A stretch of 22,762 nt of DNA, taken from assembly GCF_937877005.1 (NCBI RefSeq), contig NZ_CALEFV010000121.1, positions 1-22,762 on the forward strand. Reading direction: 5' to 3'. Position 1 is the stretch's first letter, and each line of letters starts with the position of its first letter. Below are positions 7,489-15,843 of the stretch, piece by piece. This DNA is from an uncultured Fibrobacter sp. Lineage in GTDB: Bacteria > Fibrobacterota > Fibrobacteria > Fibrobacterales > Fibrobacteraceae. The position numbers were made by a program, and so were the translations under genes. The notes beneath the pieces were generated by a model, which did not search any database, had not been told where the DNA came from, and saw nothing but the letters and a program-made list of their open reading frames with translations.

Positions 7489-7998
7489 GTGGATTCTTTA
7501 GAAAGAGTTTTTATTGCACTCGGTTCGAACCTTCCGGATCGCTCCCGGCATTTAAGCGAAGGGCGCGAAATGCTGCGTAAGATATCGTCGGGTGGTTGGA
7601 AAGAAAGCCCGGTGTACGAGACTCCTCCGGTCGGACCGGAGGGGCAGGGTCCCTATTTCAACCAGGTGGTCAGCTTCTGGTATTCTGGAACATCGACGAC
7701 ATTGTTGAACTATCTGAAAGGTTCCGAGTTCGTGTTGGGACGAAAACCTCGAGGACACTGGAATTCTCGCGAAATCGATCTGGACCTGCTGTATTTTGGG
7801 AATGAAATCCATAAAGGCCGTCCGGAACTCCCGCATCCGCAGATTGTGAATCGCCAGTTTGTACTGGTGCCGCTTGCCGATATCGCTCAAGATTGGGTTG
7901 ATCCACAAATGGGGCTTAAGGTCAAGGATTTGCTTTCGAACTTGTTGCAGAAAGAAGAGAAAATTCCATTCCGTGTCATTTCATCGGAGGAACCCTGA
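7489..7998 (+). CDS. folK: HPPK, 6-hydroxymethyl-7,8-dihydropterin pyrophosphokinase
   Basis: FolK transfers pyrophosphate from ATP to 6-hydroxymethyl-7,8-dihydropterin in folate synthesis. The protein has 169 residues, a normal length. Motifs are FIALGSNLPDRSRHL at the N-terminus, YFNQVV, the signature RKPRGHWNSREIDLDLLYFG carrying the metal-binding aspartates, and LPHPQIVNRQFVLVPLADIA. The start is GTG at 7489, with no ribosome-binding site and a promoter box four bases upstream. The deoxynucleoside kinase gene starts one base after its stop. The two activities sit side by side, and I recall them fused in one polypeptide in some FCB-group genomes; here they are separate. Confidence 0.95.
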   Translation: MDSLERVFIALGSNLPDRSRHLSEGREMLRKISSGGWKESPVYETPPVGPEGQGPYFNQVVSFWYSGTSTTLLNYLKGSEFVLGRKPRGHWNSREIDLDLLYFGNEIHKGRPELPHPQIVNRQFVLVPLADIAQDWVDPQMGLKVKDLLSNLLQKEEKIPFRVISSEEP

Positions 7999-7999
7999 T

Positions 8000-8650
8000 A
8001 TGCTGAGAGAAAAGGACGTCCATTTTTTGGCCATCGAAGGGGTCATCGGCGTAGGCAAGACTTCTCTTGCTAAAATCATTGCCGAACGTTGGAACGCCAT
8101 GTTTATCGAGGAAAACTTCGCGGAGAACCCCTTTCTGGAAAAGTTTTACCAGAACAAGGAAGCTTACGCGTTTCAAACCCAGCTTTTCTTTTTGCTTGAC
8201 CGTTTGAAGCAGCTGCAGAATTCAGCGTTGCAGAGTGACCTTTTCCATGATTTGTTGGTGAGCGACTATACCTATGATAAGGACCAGATTTTCGCAGCGC
8301 AAAATTTGACTGAAAGCGAATATGCCATGTATGAGCAGGTGGCCCGTGCGCTCAATCATGATATTCCGAGACCTGACCTGGTTGTTTACTTGCAGGCTTC
8401 CATTCCGACTCTGCTAAAACGCATTCATGGTCGTGGTCGTGCGATGGAAAAAACTATTGAAGGCTCGTATTTAAAGGGGCTCATGGAGCGATTCGACCAG
8501 CATTTTTGGAATTATCCCTATGCTCCGGTCCTGATTATCAATACCGATAACATTGATTTTGTCCATAATGAAGCGCATCTGCAATTGGTCATGGACGCCA
8601 TCGCGAATTGTCCGCGGCAGACGACCTATTTTGTTCCAGAAGGTAAATAA
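8000..8650 (+). CDS. Deoxynucleoside kinase (dAK/dGK family)
   Basis: This 216-residue kinase phosphorylates deoxynucleosides from ATP in nucleotide salvage. The start is the ATG at 8000, one base after the folK stop and behind GGAGG (7986-7990, inside the folK end); the frame stays open further upstream through folK but that part is not credible. The P-loop is AIEGVIGVGKTS (GxxGxGKT at 14-21). The region SDYTYDKDQIFAAQNL corresponds to the substrate-binding motif of the bacterial deoxyadenosine/deoxyguanosine kinase group, and RIHGRGRAMEKTI is the arginine-rich lid. Substrate preference cannot be read from sequence. It overlaps panC by one base (TAATG). Confidence 0.9.
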   Translation: MLREKDVHFLAIEGVIGVGKTSLAKIIAERWNAMFIEENFAENPFLEKFYQNKEAYAFQTQLFFLLDRLKQLQNSALQSDLFHDLLVSDYTYDKDQIFAAQNLTESEYAMYEQVARALNHDIPRPDLVVYLQASIPTLLKRIHGRGRAMEKTIEGSYLKGLMERFDQHFWNYPYAPVLIINTDNIDFVHNEAHLQLVMDAIANCPRQTTYFVPEGK

Positions 8651-9501
8651 TGCAAATCGTTACTACTATTGATTCTCTCCGCCAGATACTTAAGCCGATT
8701 TCGAAGTCCGGCAAGTCTATCGGGCTTGTTCCCACGATGGGAGCGTTGCACGATGGTCATGGAGCGCTAATCAAGGAGTCCGTAAAAAATTGCGATGTCA
8801 CGGTTGTGAGCGTTTTCCTAAATCCCATCCAATTTGGAAAGAACGAGGATTTGGACAAGTATCCGAAACGCCTAGAAGCCGATGCGAAATTGGCAGAAAG
8901 CCTGGGCGCAGACTATATCTTTGCTCCGAGCGTTCAGGAAATGTATCCTGATGGTGACCCGCTCACGATGGTTCGCGATGAAACTCTGGAAGGAATGTAT
9001 TGCGGGGCCTATCGCCCCGGGCATTTCCGTGGAGTGCTTACGGTTGTTTCGAAGCTGTTTATCATTTCTGGCTGTAATCATGCCTATTTTGGGGAAAAGG
9101 ACTATCAGCAGGTGTTTCTGATCGAGCGAATGGTCAAGGACCTTAATTTCGATCTTCAGATTCATCGAGTAAAGATTGTCCGTGAGGCCTCGGGACTTGC
9201 TCTGTCTAGCCGAAATGAATACCTGTCCGAAGACGAACATAAGCGCGCACTAGGAATTAGCGTCGGCCTGAAGCTTGCGAAGGATGCCTACGAAGCGGGA
9301 GAAAGGAGCGTCGCGAAGCTTCGCGATATCGCCCTAAAGTCGATTCTCGCTGCGCACGGTATCGTCCAGTTTGTCGAAGTCGTCAATCAAAAGAACTTGC
9401 AGAAATTCTCCGGTATGCTTGGACCCGATGACAAGGTGGTCATTCTGGTAGCGGCCTTCTTTGGAAAGACCCGCCTGATCGACAATATCGAATTGAATTG
9501 A
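8650..9501 (+). CDS. panC: Pantothenate synthetase (pantoate-beta-alanine ligase)
   Basis: PanC condenses pantoate with beta-alanine using ATP to make pantothenate, the precursor of coenzyme A. The 283 residues match the family length. The nucleotidyltransferase motif PTMGALHDGHGALIKES gives the HxGH signature, followed by SVFLNPIQFGKNEDLDKYPK, GAYRPGHFRGVLTVVSKLF, YFGEKDYQQVFLIERM and the second ATP-binding motif REASGLALSSRNEYLS, where most relatives have DG or a similar pair before LA. Its ATG overlaps the preceding TAA by one base, with AGAAGG upstream. The stop codon lies within the REP-like element. No panB or panD is present. Confidence 0.96.
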   Translation: MQIVTTIDSLRQILKPISKSGKSIGLVPTMGALHDGHGALIKESVKNCDVTVVSVFLNPIQFGKNEDLDKYPKRLEADAKLAESLGADYIFAPSVQEMYPDGDPLTMVRDETLEGMYCGAYRPGHFRGVLTVVSKLFIISGCNHAYFGEKDYQQVFLIERMVKDLNFDLQIHRVKIVREASGLALSSRNEYLSEDEHKRALGISVGLKLAKDAYEAGERSVAKLRDIALKSILAAHGIVQFVEVVNQKNLQKFSGMLGPDDKVVILVAAFFGKTRLIDNIELN

Positions 9502-9542
9502 CACGAAGTGTCATCCTGAGCACGCGAAGCGCGTCGAAGGAT
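9500..9542. repeat. REP-like double hairpin between convergent genes
   Basis: There are two adjacent inverted repeats. The first is GACAC-GAA-GTGTC (9500-9512), overlapping the panC stop. The second has an outer stem ATCCT/AGGAT (9513-9517 with 9538-9542) around an inner stem ACGCG-AAG-CGCGT (9522-9534). The TCATCCTGAGC...GAAGGATC wording resembles a dispersed intergenic element found in many bacterial genomes. It lies exactly between panC and the convergent cyclase, which ends at 9546, and may protect or end both mRNAs. Only one copy is in the window. Confidence 0.6.
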
Positions 9543-9545
9543 CTC

Positions 9546-12500
9546 TTATTTTTCCGTCGCGGTGAACACGCCGTCCCAGACTTCGCCTTCTGCAACAGGC
9601 GGATTCTCCTTGTATGCCATGCAACGTTTGATGTATACATGTGACGGTGTTGTCTTGCTGCCCGGATCGCGGTCGGGGTGATGCGGCTCCAGGTCAAGAC
9701 ATTGCTTGAAGAGCTCGATGGCGTTGTCCCATTGCATATTCAGGTAGCAGGTGCGAGCCTTTTCCCAAATATCGACCAGTTGGAGTAGTGAACTTTCGTT
9801 TTCAGATCCGCGGCGTTCCAGTAGTTCAAATGTCTTGACTGGCTGGCTTTTTCCTATCACGCGGATGGTGTCGAGAGAACGGTAGATGAACCTTCCGTCT
9901 TCGAGGTGGGCTTGCGTGTCTTCGCTAATTTGAATGTAGGCGCCGTACTGCTTGGCTGCGCTTTCGAGACGTGCTGCGAGGTTCACCGCGTCGCCCATCA
10001 TGGTGTAGTTCTTGCGCATGGTGGATCCCATGTTTCCTGTCACGATGTCGCCCGAATTGATTCCGATTCTCATGTGCATGTCATGCACCACCTTGGGCCA
10101 TTTGTCGCCTTCGTGAGCCCATTTTTTACGGAGATCGCGTAACTTATTCTGCATGTCGATGGCAGAATCGCAGGCGTTTTGGGCGTGGTTGGGGAGAGGC
10201 ATGGGCGCACCGAAGAATGCGATGATGGCGTCGCCTTCGTACTTGTCGAGAGTTCCCTTGTTGCTCAAAAGGGTGTCGGTCATGGCAGTCAAGTATTCGT
10301 TCAGAAGTTCAACGAGCTTACTCGGGTCGCCGATCTTTTCGGAGAATGTCGAGAAACTGGCGATGTCGGTAAAGTAGGCGGTTATGTTCGACTTTTCGCC
10401 ACCGAGGGTCGGCATGATTTCCTGATCCACCATGGCATCGATTAGTTCCGGAGAGATATATTGCTTGAAGGCGTTGTTGATGAAGCTTTTTTCCTTGTTT
10501 TCAAAATAGAACTGAACCGCTAGAGCGGTAACGCTTGTTAGCAATATGGAAAGGAGCTGTTTCGACACTCCGATGTATAGCCCTCCTTCGAAGTAGCGGT
10601 AGGCGACATAGGTATAAATGCCCATGAGGAGGATGGAGATGGAAACGGAAATGTAGCTCTTGAAGTATAGTCCGAGGAACAGACAGATGAGTGCTAGGAG
10701 AATGACGATAATTTGCTGGTATTTTTCGCTTAGGATGGTCAGGTAATCGTCTTCGAGGATGTTCTTGATGATGTTGGCGTGGATTAACACTGCCGCGAAG
10801 TTCTCTTCGTTGGGGACGGGGTGGTAGTCGAATAGGGCCGTAGCTGCTGAACCTAGGATGTAGATGTTTCCCTGGCTGGAGGAGGCGTCGAAACGACCGA
10901 CATAGACGTCGTAGTAGGAAAGGTGCTGGAATGTGCGGAAGGACGGTGTTATGTTATAGTGCCCCTTGTAGTTCACACGGAAGGCGGCTTGGTTGTTAAT
11001 GGGAATTCGCTTGACGGGGCCAAAGCGTAGCTCTTCGCCCGGTTTAAGGTTTTGGATGGCCTCGTTGCTCGTTTTCTGGATGTCGCGTAGCACGGCGTCG
11101 GAGATGATGACCTGACTCGAACGCCACTTGCGATTTTTCTTGTCATAGTGAATGTCCATGTCCAGGGAAAGCGGGACAATCTTTCCGACGGGAATTTTGG
11201 GAATTGAGTCCTTGAAATAGGAAATCGTCTGAATGATGTTCTTGTTGATGCCGCAGATAGTTTCGCCATCTAGGTCGTCTTCTTCGTCTTCCTCTTCGTC
11301 TTCTTCGTCAAATTGGGCTAGGTTCTTGAGAATGAAAAGCTCCTTGTTTTGTGAACCCCTTTTGATGACAATCCCGTTGCCAAGATTGACTGTTTTGTCT
11401 TCGGGAATGGAATCAAGTTTTTCGACAGTAAGATTCAATAGAGCCTTGGAAAATTCGACATTCAGGGACTGGTTGTTGTAAATATCGAAGAGTATGTTCC
11501 CGTTCTTGTCCTTAGTCGCAAAGACCTTGGAAGATATGTCTACAAAGGCTTGCCCGGCCGCTTTCTTCAGGTGCTTGTCTGCCGTTTTTTCCTTGAGGGA
11601 AAGGAACATCGGATAGCTAAAATTGGGGTAGGTCGTGTGGTAGACTCCATCCTTGTCGCGATAAATGCCGAACGGCTTGCCGAGGTCGATGTATTTGCCC
11701 GTCTTGACCTTTATTTCGCTGAAATCCTTGTGGAACAGGTGCAGGATGGTCATGAGCGACATTGTGGGGTAGACTCTGCTGCTGTCATCCGGATAGAGTT
11801 CTGGATTGGGGAAACGGTAAAGCATGGCGACTTTGCGGACGACACCGTCGTTGTCGGGGAATACATTGACGGAACCCAGGCCTGCACCCGCGCGGGCCAG
11901 TTCGGGGAAAACGTTGTCGAGCAGGTCCTTGCCCTCGATTTGGTCAATGTTGTCTACTTGGCTATTGCTGAGTGTAAACTGGTAGCCGATTTCCTCGGCG
12001 CGTTGCGTGGTACTGAGAGGCTCCCATTGACTCTTGTGCTGGTACGAAGACCTGATATCGAACATGTCGCAGACAATCGTGTTGCCGCTTTCCTGGACGG
12101 CGTCAACGAGCATGGAGTCGAAGTTGTAGTTGGTCTTGACGGAGGGGTAGATGGAATCAAGTGGTGCGTCCGGAGTGACCTTGCGCAGGATGTCCATGAC
12201 CTGGTCACTCTTCTGCTTGCCAAAATCGGCCGTTTTGAACAGAATGTCGAGGCTTATCGCCGAGGCTCCGCTCTTGCTTAAGTTGCGGATTACATTGGCG
12301 TGGATGGAACGGTCCCATTCGTAGTAGTTGCCCAGTTTGGCAAGCGAGGCTTCGTCGATATCGACAATGATAATGTTTGGATCGTAGTGGACGGCGTTGA
12401 TTGCCTGCATATCTGTGTTTTCGGAATCGTCGATATGCGTGTGGACCTTGAAGAATATGTCGTAGAAGATGTTTTCTAGGGATTCTGCCGTATTACGGGT

Positions 12501-12617
12501 CGTTCCGACGATTTCATTCTGGGTACTACCGAAAATAAGGATTATGGCTACAAAGACGGCTGACAGGAGTAAGCCTGCAAAAATCTTTTTCAGTTTCTTG
12601 GAAATCTTGGCTCGCAT
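9546..12617 (-). CDS. CHASE2-domain adenylate/guanylate cyclase (class III)
   Basis: This membrane-bound sensor (1023 residues) is predicted to make a cyclic nucleotide. The start is ATG at 12615-12617 (MRAKISKKLKK); an upstream frame to 12773 is open but low-complexity. A membrane segment lies at about 13-32, followed by an extracytoplasmic CHASE2 domain (IIIVDIDEASLAKLG, YYEWDRSIHANVIRNL, GASAISLDILFKTADFG). Three membrane segments follow (IIVILLALICLFLGLYF, a second, and a third near LLSILLTSVTALAVQFYF). The class III catalytic domain carries the metal aspartates Asp751 (YFTDIASFS) and Asp796 (KYEGDAIIAFFG), and Lys792, Asp876, Asn879 and Arg883 (MMGDAVNLAARLES). The Lys/Asp pair favours ATP, hence cAMP, though I would not exclude GTP. 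A short helical tail ends with PPVAEGEVWDGVFTATEK. An acidic run (FDEEDEEEDEEDDLDGE) sits inside the CHASE2 region. No cyclic-nucleotide-binding protein is in the window. Confidence 0.92.
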   Translation of the reverse strand: MRAKISKKLKKIFAGLLLSAVFVAIILIFGSTQNEIVGTTRNTAESLENIFYDIFFKVHTHIDDSENTDMQAINAVHYDPNIIIVDIDEASLAKLGNYYEWDRSIHANVIRNLSKSGASAISLDILFKTADFGKQKSDQVMDILRKVTPDAPLDSIYPSVKTNYNFDSMLVDAVQESGNTIVCDMFDIRSSYQHKSQWEPLSTTQRAEEIGYQFTLSNSQVDNIDQIEGKDLLDNVFPELARAGAGLGSVNVFPDNDGVVRKVAMLYRFPNPELYPDDSSRVYPTMSLMTILHLFHKDFSEIKVKTGKYIDLGKPFGIYRDKDGVYHTTYPNFSYPMFLSLKEKTADKHLKKAAGQAFVDISSKVFATKDKNGNILFDIYNNQSLNVEFSKALLNLTVEKLDSIPEDKTVNLGNGIVIKRGSQNKELFILKNLAQFDEEDEEEDEEDDLDGETICGINKNIIQTISYFKDSIPKIPVGKIVPLSLDMDIHYDKKNRKWRSSQVIISDAVLRDIQKTSNEAIQNLKPGEELRFGPVKRIPINNQAAFRVNYKGHYNITPSFRTFQHLSYYDVYVGRFDASSSQGNIYILGSAATALFDYHPVPNEENFAAVLIHANIIKNILEDDYLTILSEKYQQIIVILLALICLFLGLYFKSYISVSISILLMGIYTYVAYRYFEGGLYIGVSKQLLSILLTSVTALAVQFYFENKEKSFINNAFKQYISPELIDAMVDQEIMPTLGGEKSNITAYFTDIASFSTFSEKIGDPSKLVELLNEYLTAMTDTLLSNKGTLDKYEGDAIIAFFGAPMPLPNHAQNACDSAIDMQNKLRDLRKKWAHEGDKWPKVVHDMHMRIGINSGDIVTGNMGSTMRKNYTMMGDAVNLAARLESAAKQYGAYIQISEDTQAHLEDGRFIYRSLDTIRVIGKSQPVKTFELLERRGSENESSLLQLVDIWEKARTCYLNMQWDNAIELFKQCLDLEPHHPDRDPGSKTTPSHVYIKRCMAYKENPPVAEGEVWDGVFTATEK

Positions 12618-12621
12618 AAGA

Positions 12622-12629
12622 AAAAGATA
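12622..12629 (-). promoter_or_regulatory. Candidate promoter box of the CHASE2 cyclase (TATCTTTT)
   Basis: On the minus strand TATCTTTT resembles TAnnTTTG, and four bases (TCTT) separate it from the ATG, the same spacing as in folK. No ribosome-binding site is present. This is tentative; AT-rich sequence produces such matches by chance. Confidence 0.3.
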
Positions 12630-12789
12630 ATAAATCGAGGAAAGTTGTCTGTGGGAATCTGTTTGGAAAACGGAAAATAGAAAATTCTCTTTTGGAGCAA
12701 AAAGGCTGTGAAAACTGTAACTTGTTGATGCACAACGAGTTACAGCGCATTTTTTTGTTTTTGGATGAGACAATTAGGGTCGGAAGAAC

Positions 12790-12797
12790 TATATTTA
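12790..12797 (+). promoter_or_regulatory. Candidate ftsK promoter box (TATATTTA)
   Basis: TATATTTA at 12790-12797 would place transcription start near 12802, giving a short leader that includes the GGAGG at 12809-12813. A perfect TATAAT at 12800-12805 overlaps downstream but would start the mRNA past the ribosome-binding site, so the first box is the better candidate. Confidence 0.4.
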
Positions 12798-12817
12798 AAT
12801 ATAATCGCGGAGGCATT

Positions 12818-15800
12818 TTGGCTAGTCAAAAGAAAACTTCTTCAAAAAAAACGGGAAAGAACTCTAAATCTGCTCAAAACGCTGATTCTCAGGGATTCGG
12901 CATTATTGTGGGTGGGTGGTTTTTAGTGGCTTTGGGGGCTGTTCTTGCTTTTGGCTGCATTTGTTCGGTCGCGAGCGGGGCAGAAGGCAATGTCATGGGC
13001 CCTTACTTGGGAAATCTTTTCCCGGAATCGCTTGCTTTTTTCTTCGGCCGTGTTCCGTCCTTGTTTTTCTCGCTGGCCCTAGCACTTTGGGGACTTGTTC
13101 TGGTTTCAGTGACGTTCCGGTTGCGTTTTCTGCGTTATGCGCTTGGTCTTACGCTTTTGTCGCTGGACCTCTCGTTTCTGTTTTCCTTGAAGAGCTACGG
13201 AGTCAAGAACTTATCTAGAGAAGCCTTTGCGCAGAATGGCGGTGCATTAGGTCAATTTTTTAGCCAGAATGTAGCTCAGGCTGTTTTCCCCACATCGGTC
13301 TTGATACCTCTTGTTATCCTGTTGTTGGCGTTCGCACTCATACTGGTATTGGCGTTCGGTCTTCGTCCGCGGCATTTTGCGTTTGTTGTACAGACGACAA
13401 ACTGGTTCAAGTCCGTGCTCAAGAAAAAAGATCCGGTTGAGGGAGAGTTGGTTGAGCCGATTACGTCTACTCGTGGAAATGTGGTGTCAAACATGCCGCT
13501 ACCCGGTGTTGCCGCATCTCTTCCGAAAGGCGTGTACATGGACGACAATACGGTGGACATAGAGCCAGACGGTTTCAAGATTCGCCGCAAGGGCAAGGTG
13601 ACTCCGTTTAGCGGACGCAATAGCTGGATGAACGATGACTTCAGCTTGAATCAGGGATTTGATGAGGTCCCAGAAGTTCCGGACGAGGCCCCGGTGACCG
13701 TTGCCTCTATGCAGGAAAATCTGAAACCAGCCGAATGTACGGACAATGTAGCAGGCGAATATAATTTGGACGAAGACCCTGAAATCCGCAGGCTCGAAGA
13801 TTACTTGCGTGTGAATGGCGGCAAGATGAACGCCCTTGAAATCGTGGAAGTCAAGGAAAAAATCGCAGCCCTCAAGCGTGCCCGCGACCTGATTGCCTGG
13901 GAAAAGGATCACCGCGGCCGTATGCAGGTGAAGGGCGATGTGCGCCGCGATGGTTCTCCGGTGACGGGTTCTATGGCGGCACGTACGGTGGCTGCAGATG
14001 CGATGCCGACCGGAACGATGCCTGCCGCAAGGGGTGTAACGCAAAGGTCCATGACGCAGGTCCCGGCCGATGAACGCACGGTGATGGCGGGCGAGCCGAC
14101 GGTTGGTAATGAGGCTCCCTTTAATGCAGAAGACTTGCTGGGTGGCGATGGCGCTCAAACAATCGATGTGGCGGCCTCTGATGACGAAACGTTCGTGCCC
14201 GAAGTTTACGGTGCCGACGATGTGGGTGAGGTCCCTGAAATGCCGGACGAAACATTGGGCGCTTCGATTGGGAATGTGCCGAACGGTACATCAACAGCGG
14301 GTATGAAGGCTGCCCCGATTCCGCAGCGAGACCCGACCACGGTTTACGACGAATACAAGGTGCCTGCGATTAGCGACATTCTGGAAGAACATGAGCCGCA
14401 GACCGCCGATTACAGCGAAGAAGAACTGAACGCTATCGGCAAGATGCTCGAAGAAAAGCTTGAAAACTTCAAGGTGAAGGGCCGCGTGATCGGTTGCGAA
14501 ACGGGCCCGATGATTACCCGTTTTGAAGTGGAACCGGGCCCGGGCATGAAGGTGAGCCGGTTCTCTGCCTTGCAAGAAGACTTGGCGCTTCCGCTCCGCG
14601 TTTCGTCGGTCCGCATTCTGGCCCCGATTCCAGGCAAGGCGGCTGTCGGTATCGAAATTCCGAATCGTAAATTCCAGACGGTGTATAGTTTGGATGTGTT
14701 CCAGAGCGAAAAGTTCAAGCCGTCGCCCGAAAAGATTCTGGTGGCGCTCGGTAAAGACATTACCGGCGAAGCGTTTACGATGGACTTGGCCAAGGCTCCG
14801 CACTTGCTGATTGCAGGTCAGACGGGCTCCGGTAAGTCCGTGTGCATTAACGCCCTCATGGCGTCTATGCTTTTTAGTAAGACTCCTGATGAACTCCGCA
14901 TGATTCTGGTGGACCCGAAGGCGGTGGAACTCAAGATGTACGAAAACATCCCGCACCTGCTCGCTCCGGTGATTACCAAGCCCGAAATTGCCATTCAGGC
15001 GCTCCAGTGGCTGTGTTATGAGATGGACCGCCGAACCGAAGTCTTGGCATCGGCGAAGGTGCGTAACATTGGCGGCTTTAACGCGAAGTTTGAAGCGGGC
15101 GAGTTGCCTGACGAAGTGCCCGAAGAAGACCGCAGCCATCGCATGGCGTTCATCGTGGTGATTATCGATGAAATGGCGGACCTCATGATGGTCGCTGGCA
15201 AGGAAATCGAAAAGAACGTGGCGCGCCTTGCCGCAAAGGCTCGTGCCGTGGGCATTCACCTGGTGCTTGCCACGCAGCGCCCGTCGGTGAAGGTTATCAC
15301 TGGTATTATCAAGGCGAACTTGCCGACGCGTATCAGCTTCAAGGTGGCCTCTCAGATTGACGCCCGCACGGTCATGGACCATGCCGGCGCAGAAAAGCTT
15401 TTGGGCCGTGGCGACATGCTTTACAAGGCCGTGAACGATCCGGAACCGGTTCGCGTTCATGGAGCCTTCTTAAGCGACGAAGAAGCCGAAAAGCTTGCCG
15501 ATGCCTGCTCCGACCAGAACGTATTCTACCCGCAGGTGGAATCGTTCGACGTCTCTGACGGCGAAGGCGACGAAGACGGCGAGGGCGGAGGCAAGGACTT
15601 GGGCAAGCTTGACAAACTGCTTTACGATGTGGCCGTTTGGGCTGTCGAATGCCGCGGGCTTTCGACCTCGGCGGTGCAGCGCCACTTTAGCGTGGGATTC
15701 AGCCGAGCCGGTAAAATTGTGGACCAACTTTACAGCCTCGGCGTGTGTGGCCCTGCCAAGGGTAACAGCAAACCCCGCGCCATGCTCCTTGGAATCGAAG

Positions 15801-15838
15801 AAATCCAGAGCATGCAGCGCTCTGGTAAATTCGGGTAA
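12818..15838 (+). CDS. ftsK: DNA translocase FtsK
   Basis: FtsK is the septal DNA pump that segregates chromosomes and activates XerCD recombination at dif. I place the start at TTG 12818-12820 (MASQKKTSSKKTGKN), behind GGAGG at 12809-12813 with a short four-base spacing; the frame stays open upstream to 12692 but that part overlaps the promoter. The product has 1006 residues. Four N-terminal membrane segments lie at about 26-50, 80-100, 105-125 and 160-182, followed by an acidic and Pro/Ala-rich linker. The motor has Walker A GQTGSGKS (667-674), MILVDPKAVELKMYENIPHL, Walker B VIIDEMAD (Asp784, Glu785), VLATQRPSVKVITGIIKANL and DHAGAEKLLGRGDMLY. The C-terminal winged-helix gamma domain (LLYDVAVWAVECRGLSTSAV, FSRAGKIVDQLYSLGV) reads the polar KOPS-type motifs. 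ispE follows after five bases. Confidence 0.96.
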   Translation: MASQKKTSSKKTGKNSKSAQNADSQGFGIIVGGWFLVALGAVLAFGCICSVASGAEGNVMGPYLGNLFPESLAFFFGRVPSLFFSLALALWGLVLVSVTFRLRFLRYALGLTLLSLDLSFLFSLKSYGVKNLSREAFAQNGGALGQFFSQNVAQAVFPTSVLIPLVILLLAFALILVLAFGLRPRHFAFVVQTTNWFKSVLKKKDPVEGELVEPITSTRGNVVSNMPLPGVAASLPKGVYMDDNTVDIEPDGFKIRRKGKVTPFSGRNSWMNDDFSLNQGFDEVPEVPDEAPVTVASMQENLKPAECTDNVAGEYNLDEDPEIRRLEDYLRVNGGKMNALEIVEVKEKIAALKRARDLIAWEKDHRGRMQVKGDVRRDGSPVTGSMAARTVAADAMPTGTMPAARGVTQRSMTQVPADERTVMAGEPTVGNEAPFNAEDLLGGDGAQTIDVAASDDETFVPEVYGADDVGEVPEMPDETLGASIGNVPNGTSTAGMKAAPIPQRDPTTVYDEYKVPAISDILEEHEPQTADYSEEELNAIGKMLEEKLENFKVKGRVIGCETGPMITRFEVEPGPGMKVSRFSALQEDLALPLRVSSVRILAPIPGKAAVGIEIPNRKFQTVYSLDVFQSEKFKPSPEKILVALGKDITGEAFTMDLAKAPHLLIAGQTGSGKSVCINALMASMLFSKTPDELRMILVDPKAVELKMYENIPHLLAPVITKPEIAIQALQWLCYEMDRRTEVLASAKVRNIGGFNAKFEAGELPDEVPEEDRSHRMAFIVVIIDEMADLMMVAGKEIEKNVARLAAKARAVGIHLVLATQRPSVKVITGIIKANLPTRISFKVASQIDARTVMDHAGAEKLLGRGDMLYKAVNDPEPVRVHGAFLSDEEAEKLADACSDQNVFYPQVESFDVSDGEGDEDGEGGGKDLGKLDKLLYDVAVWAVECRGLSTSAVQRHFSVGFSRAGKIVDQLYSLGVCGPAKGNSKPRAMLLGIEEIQSMQRSGKFG

Positions 15839-15843
15839 TTGAA

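Noticed and set aside
7859..7999. Extended N-terminus of the deoxynucleoside kinase, suggesting overlap with folK
   Set aside because: The upstream residues are out-of-frame folK; the ATG at 8000 has GGAGG and directly precedes the P-loop.
11550..12281. Plus-strand frame of 243 codons opposite the cyclase
   Set aside because: It is a shadow of the CHASE2 domain, whose motifs on the minus strand are unmistakable.
12618..12773. Extended N-terminus of the cyclase
   Set aside because: The extra 52 residues lack family similarity and would overlap the divergent promoter region; ATG at 12617 directly precedes the basic and membrane segment.
12692..12817. ATG at 12692 as the ftsK start
   Set aside because: It would put the promoter boxes and the GGAGG inside the coding region; TTG at 12818 follows the ribosome-binding site.
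14291..15460. Long minus-strand frame (389 codons) inside ftsK
   Set aside because: It is antisense to the conserved FtsK motor, rich in His/Arg as expected of a shadow frame, and matches no family.
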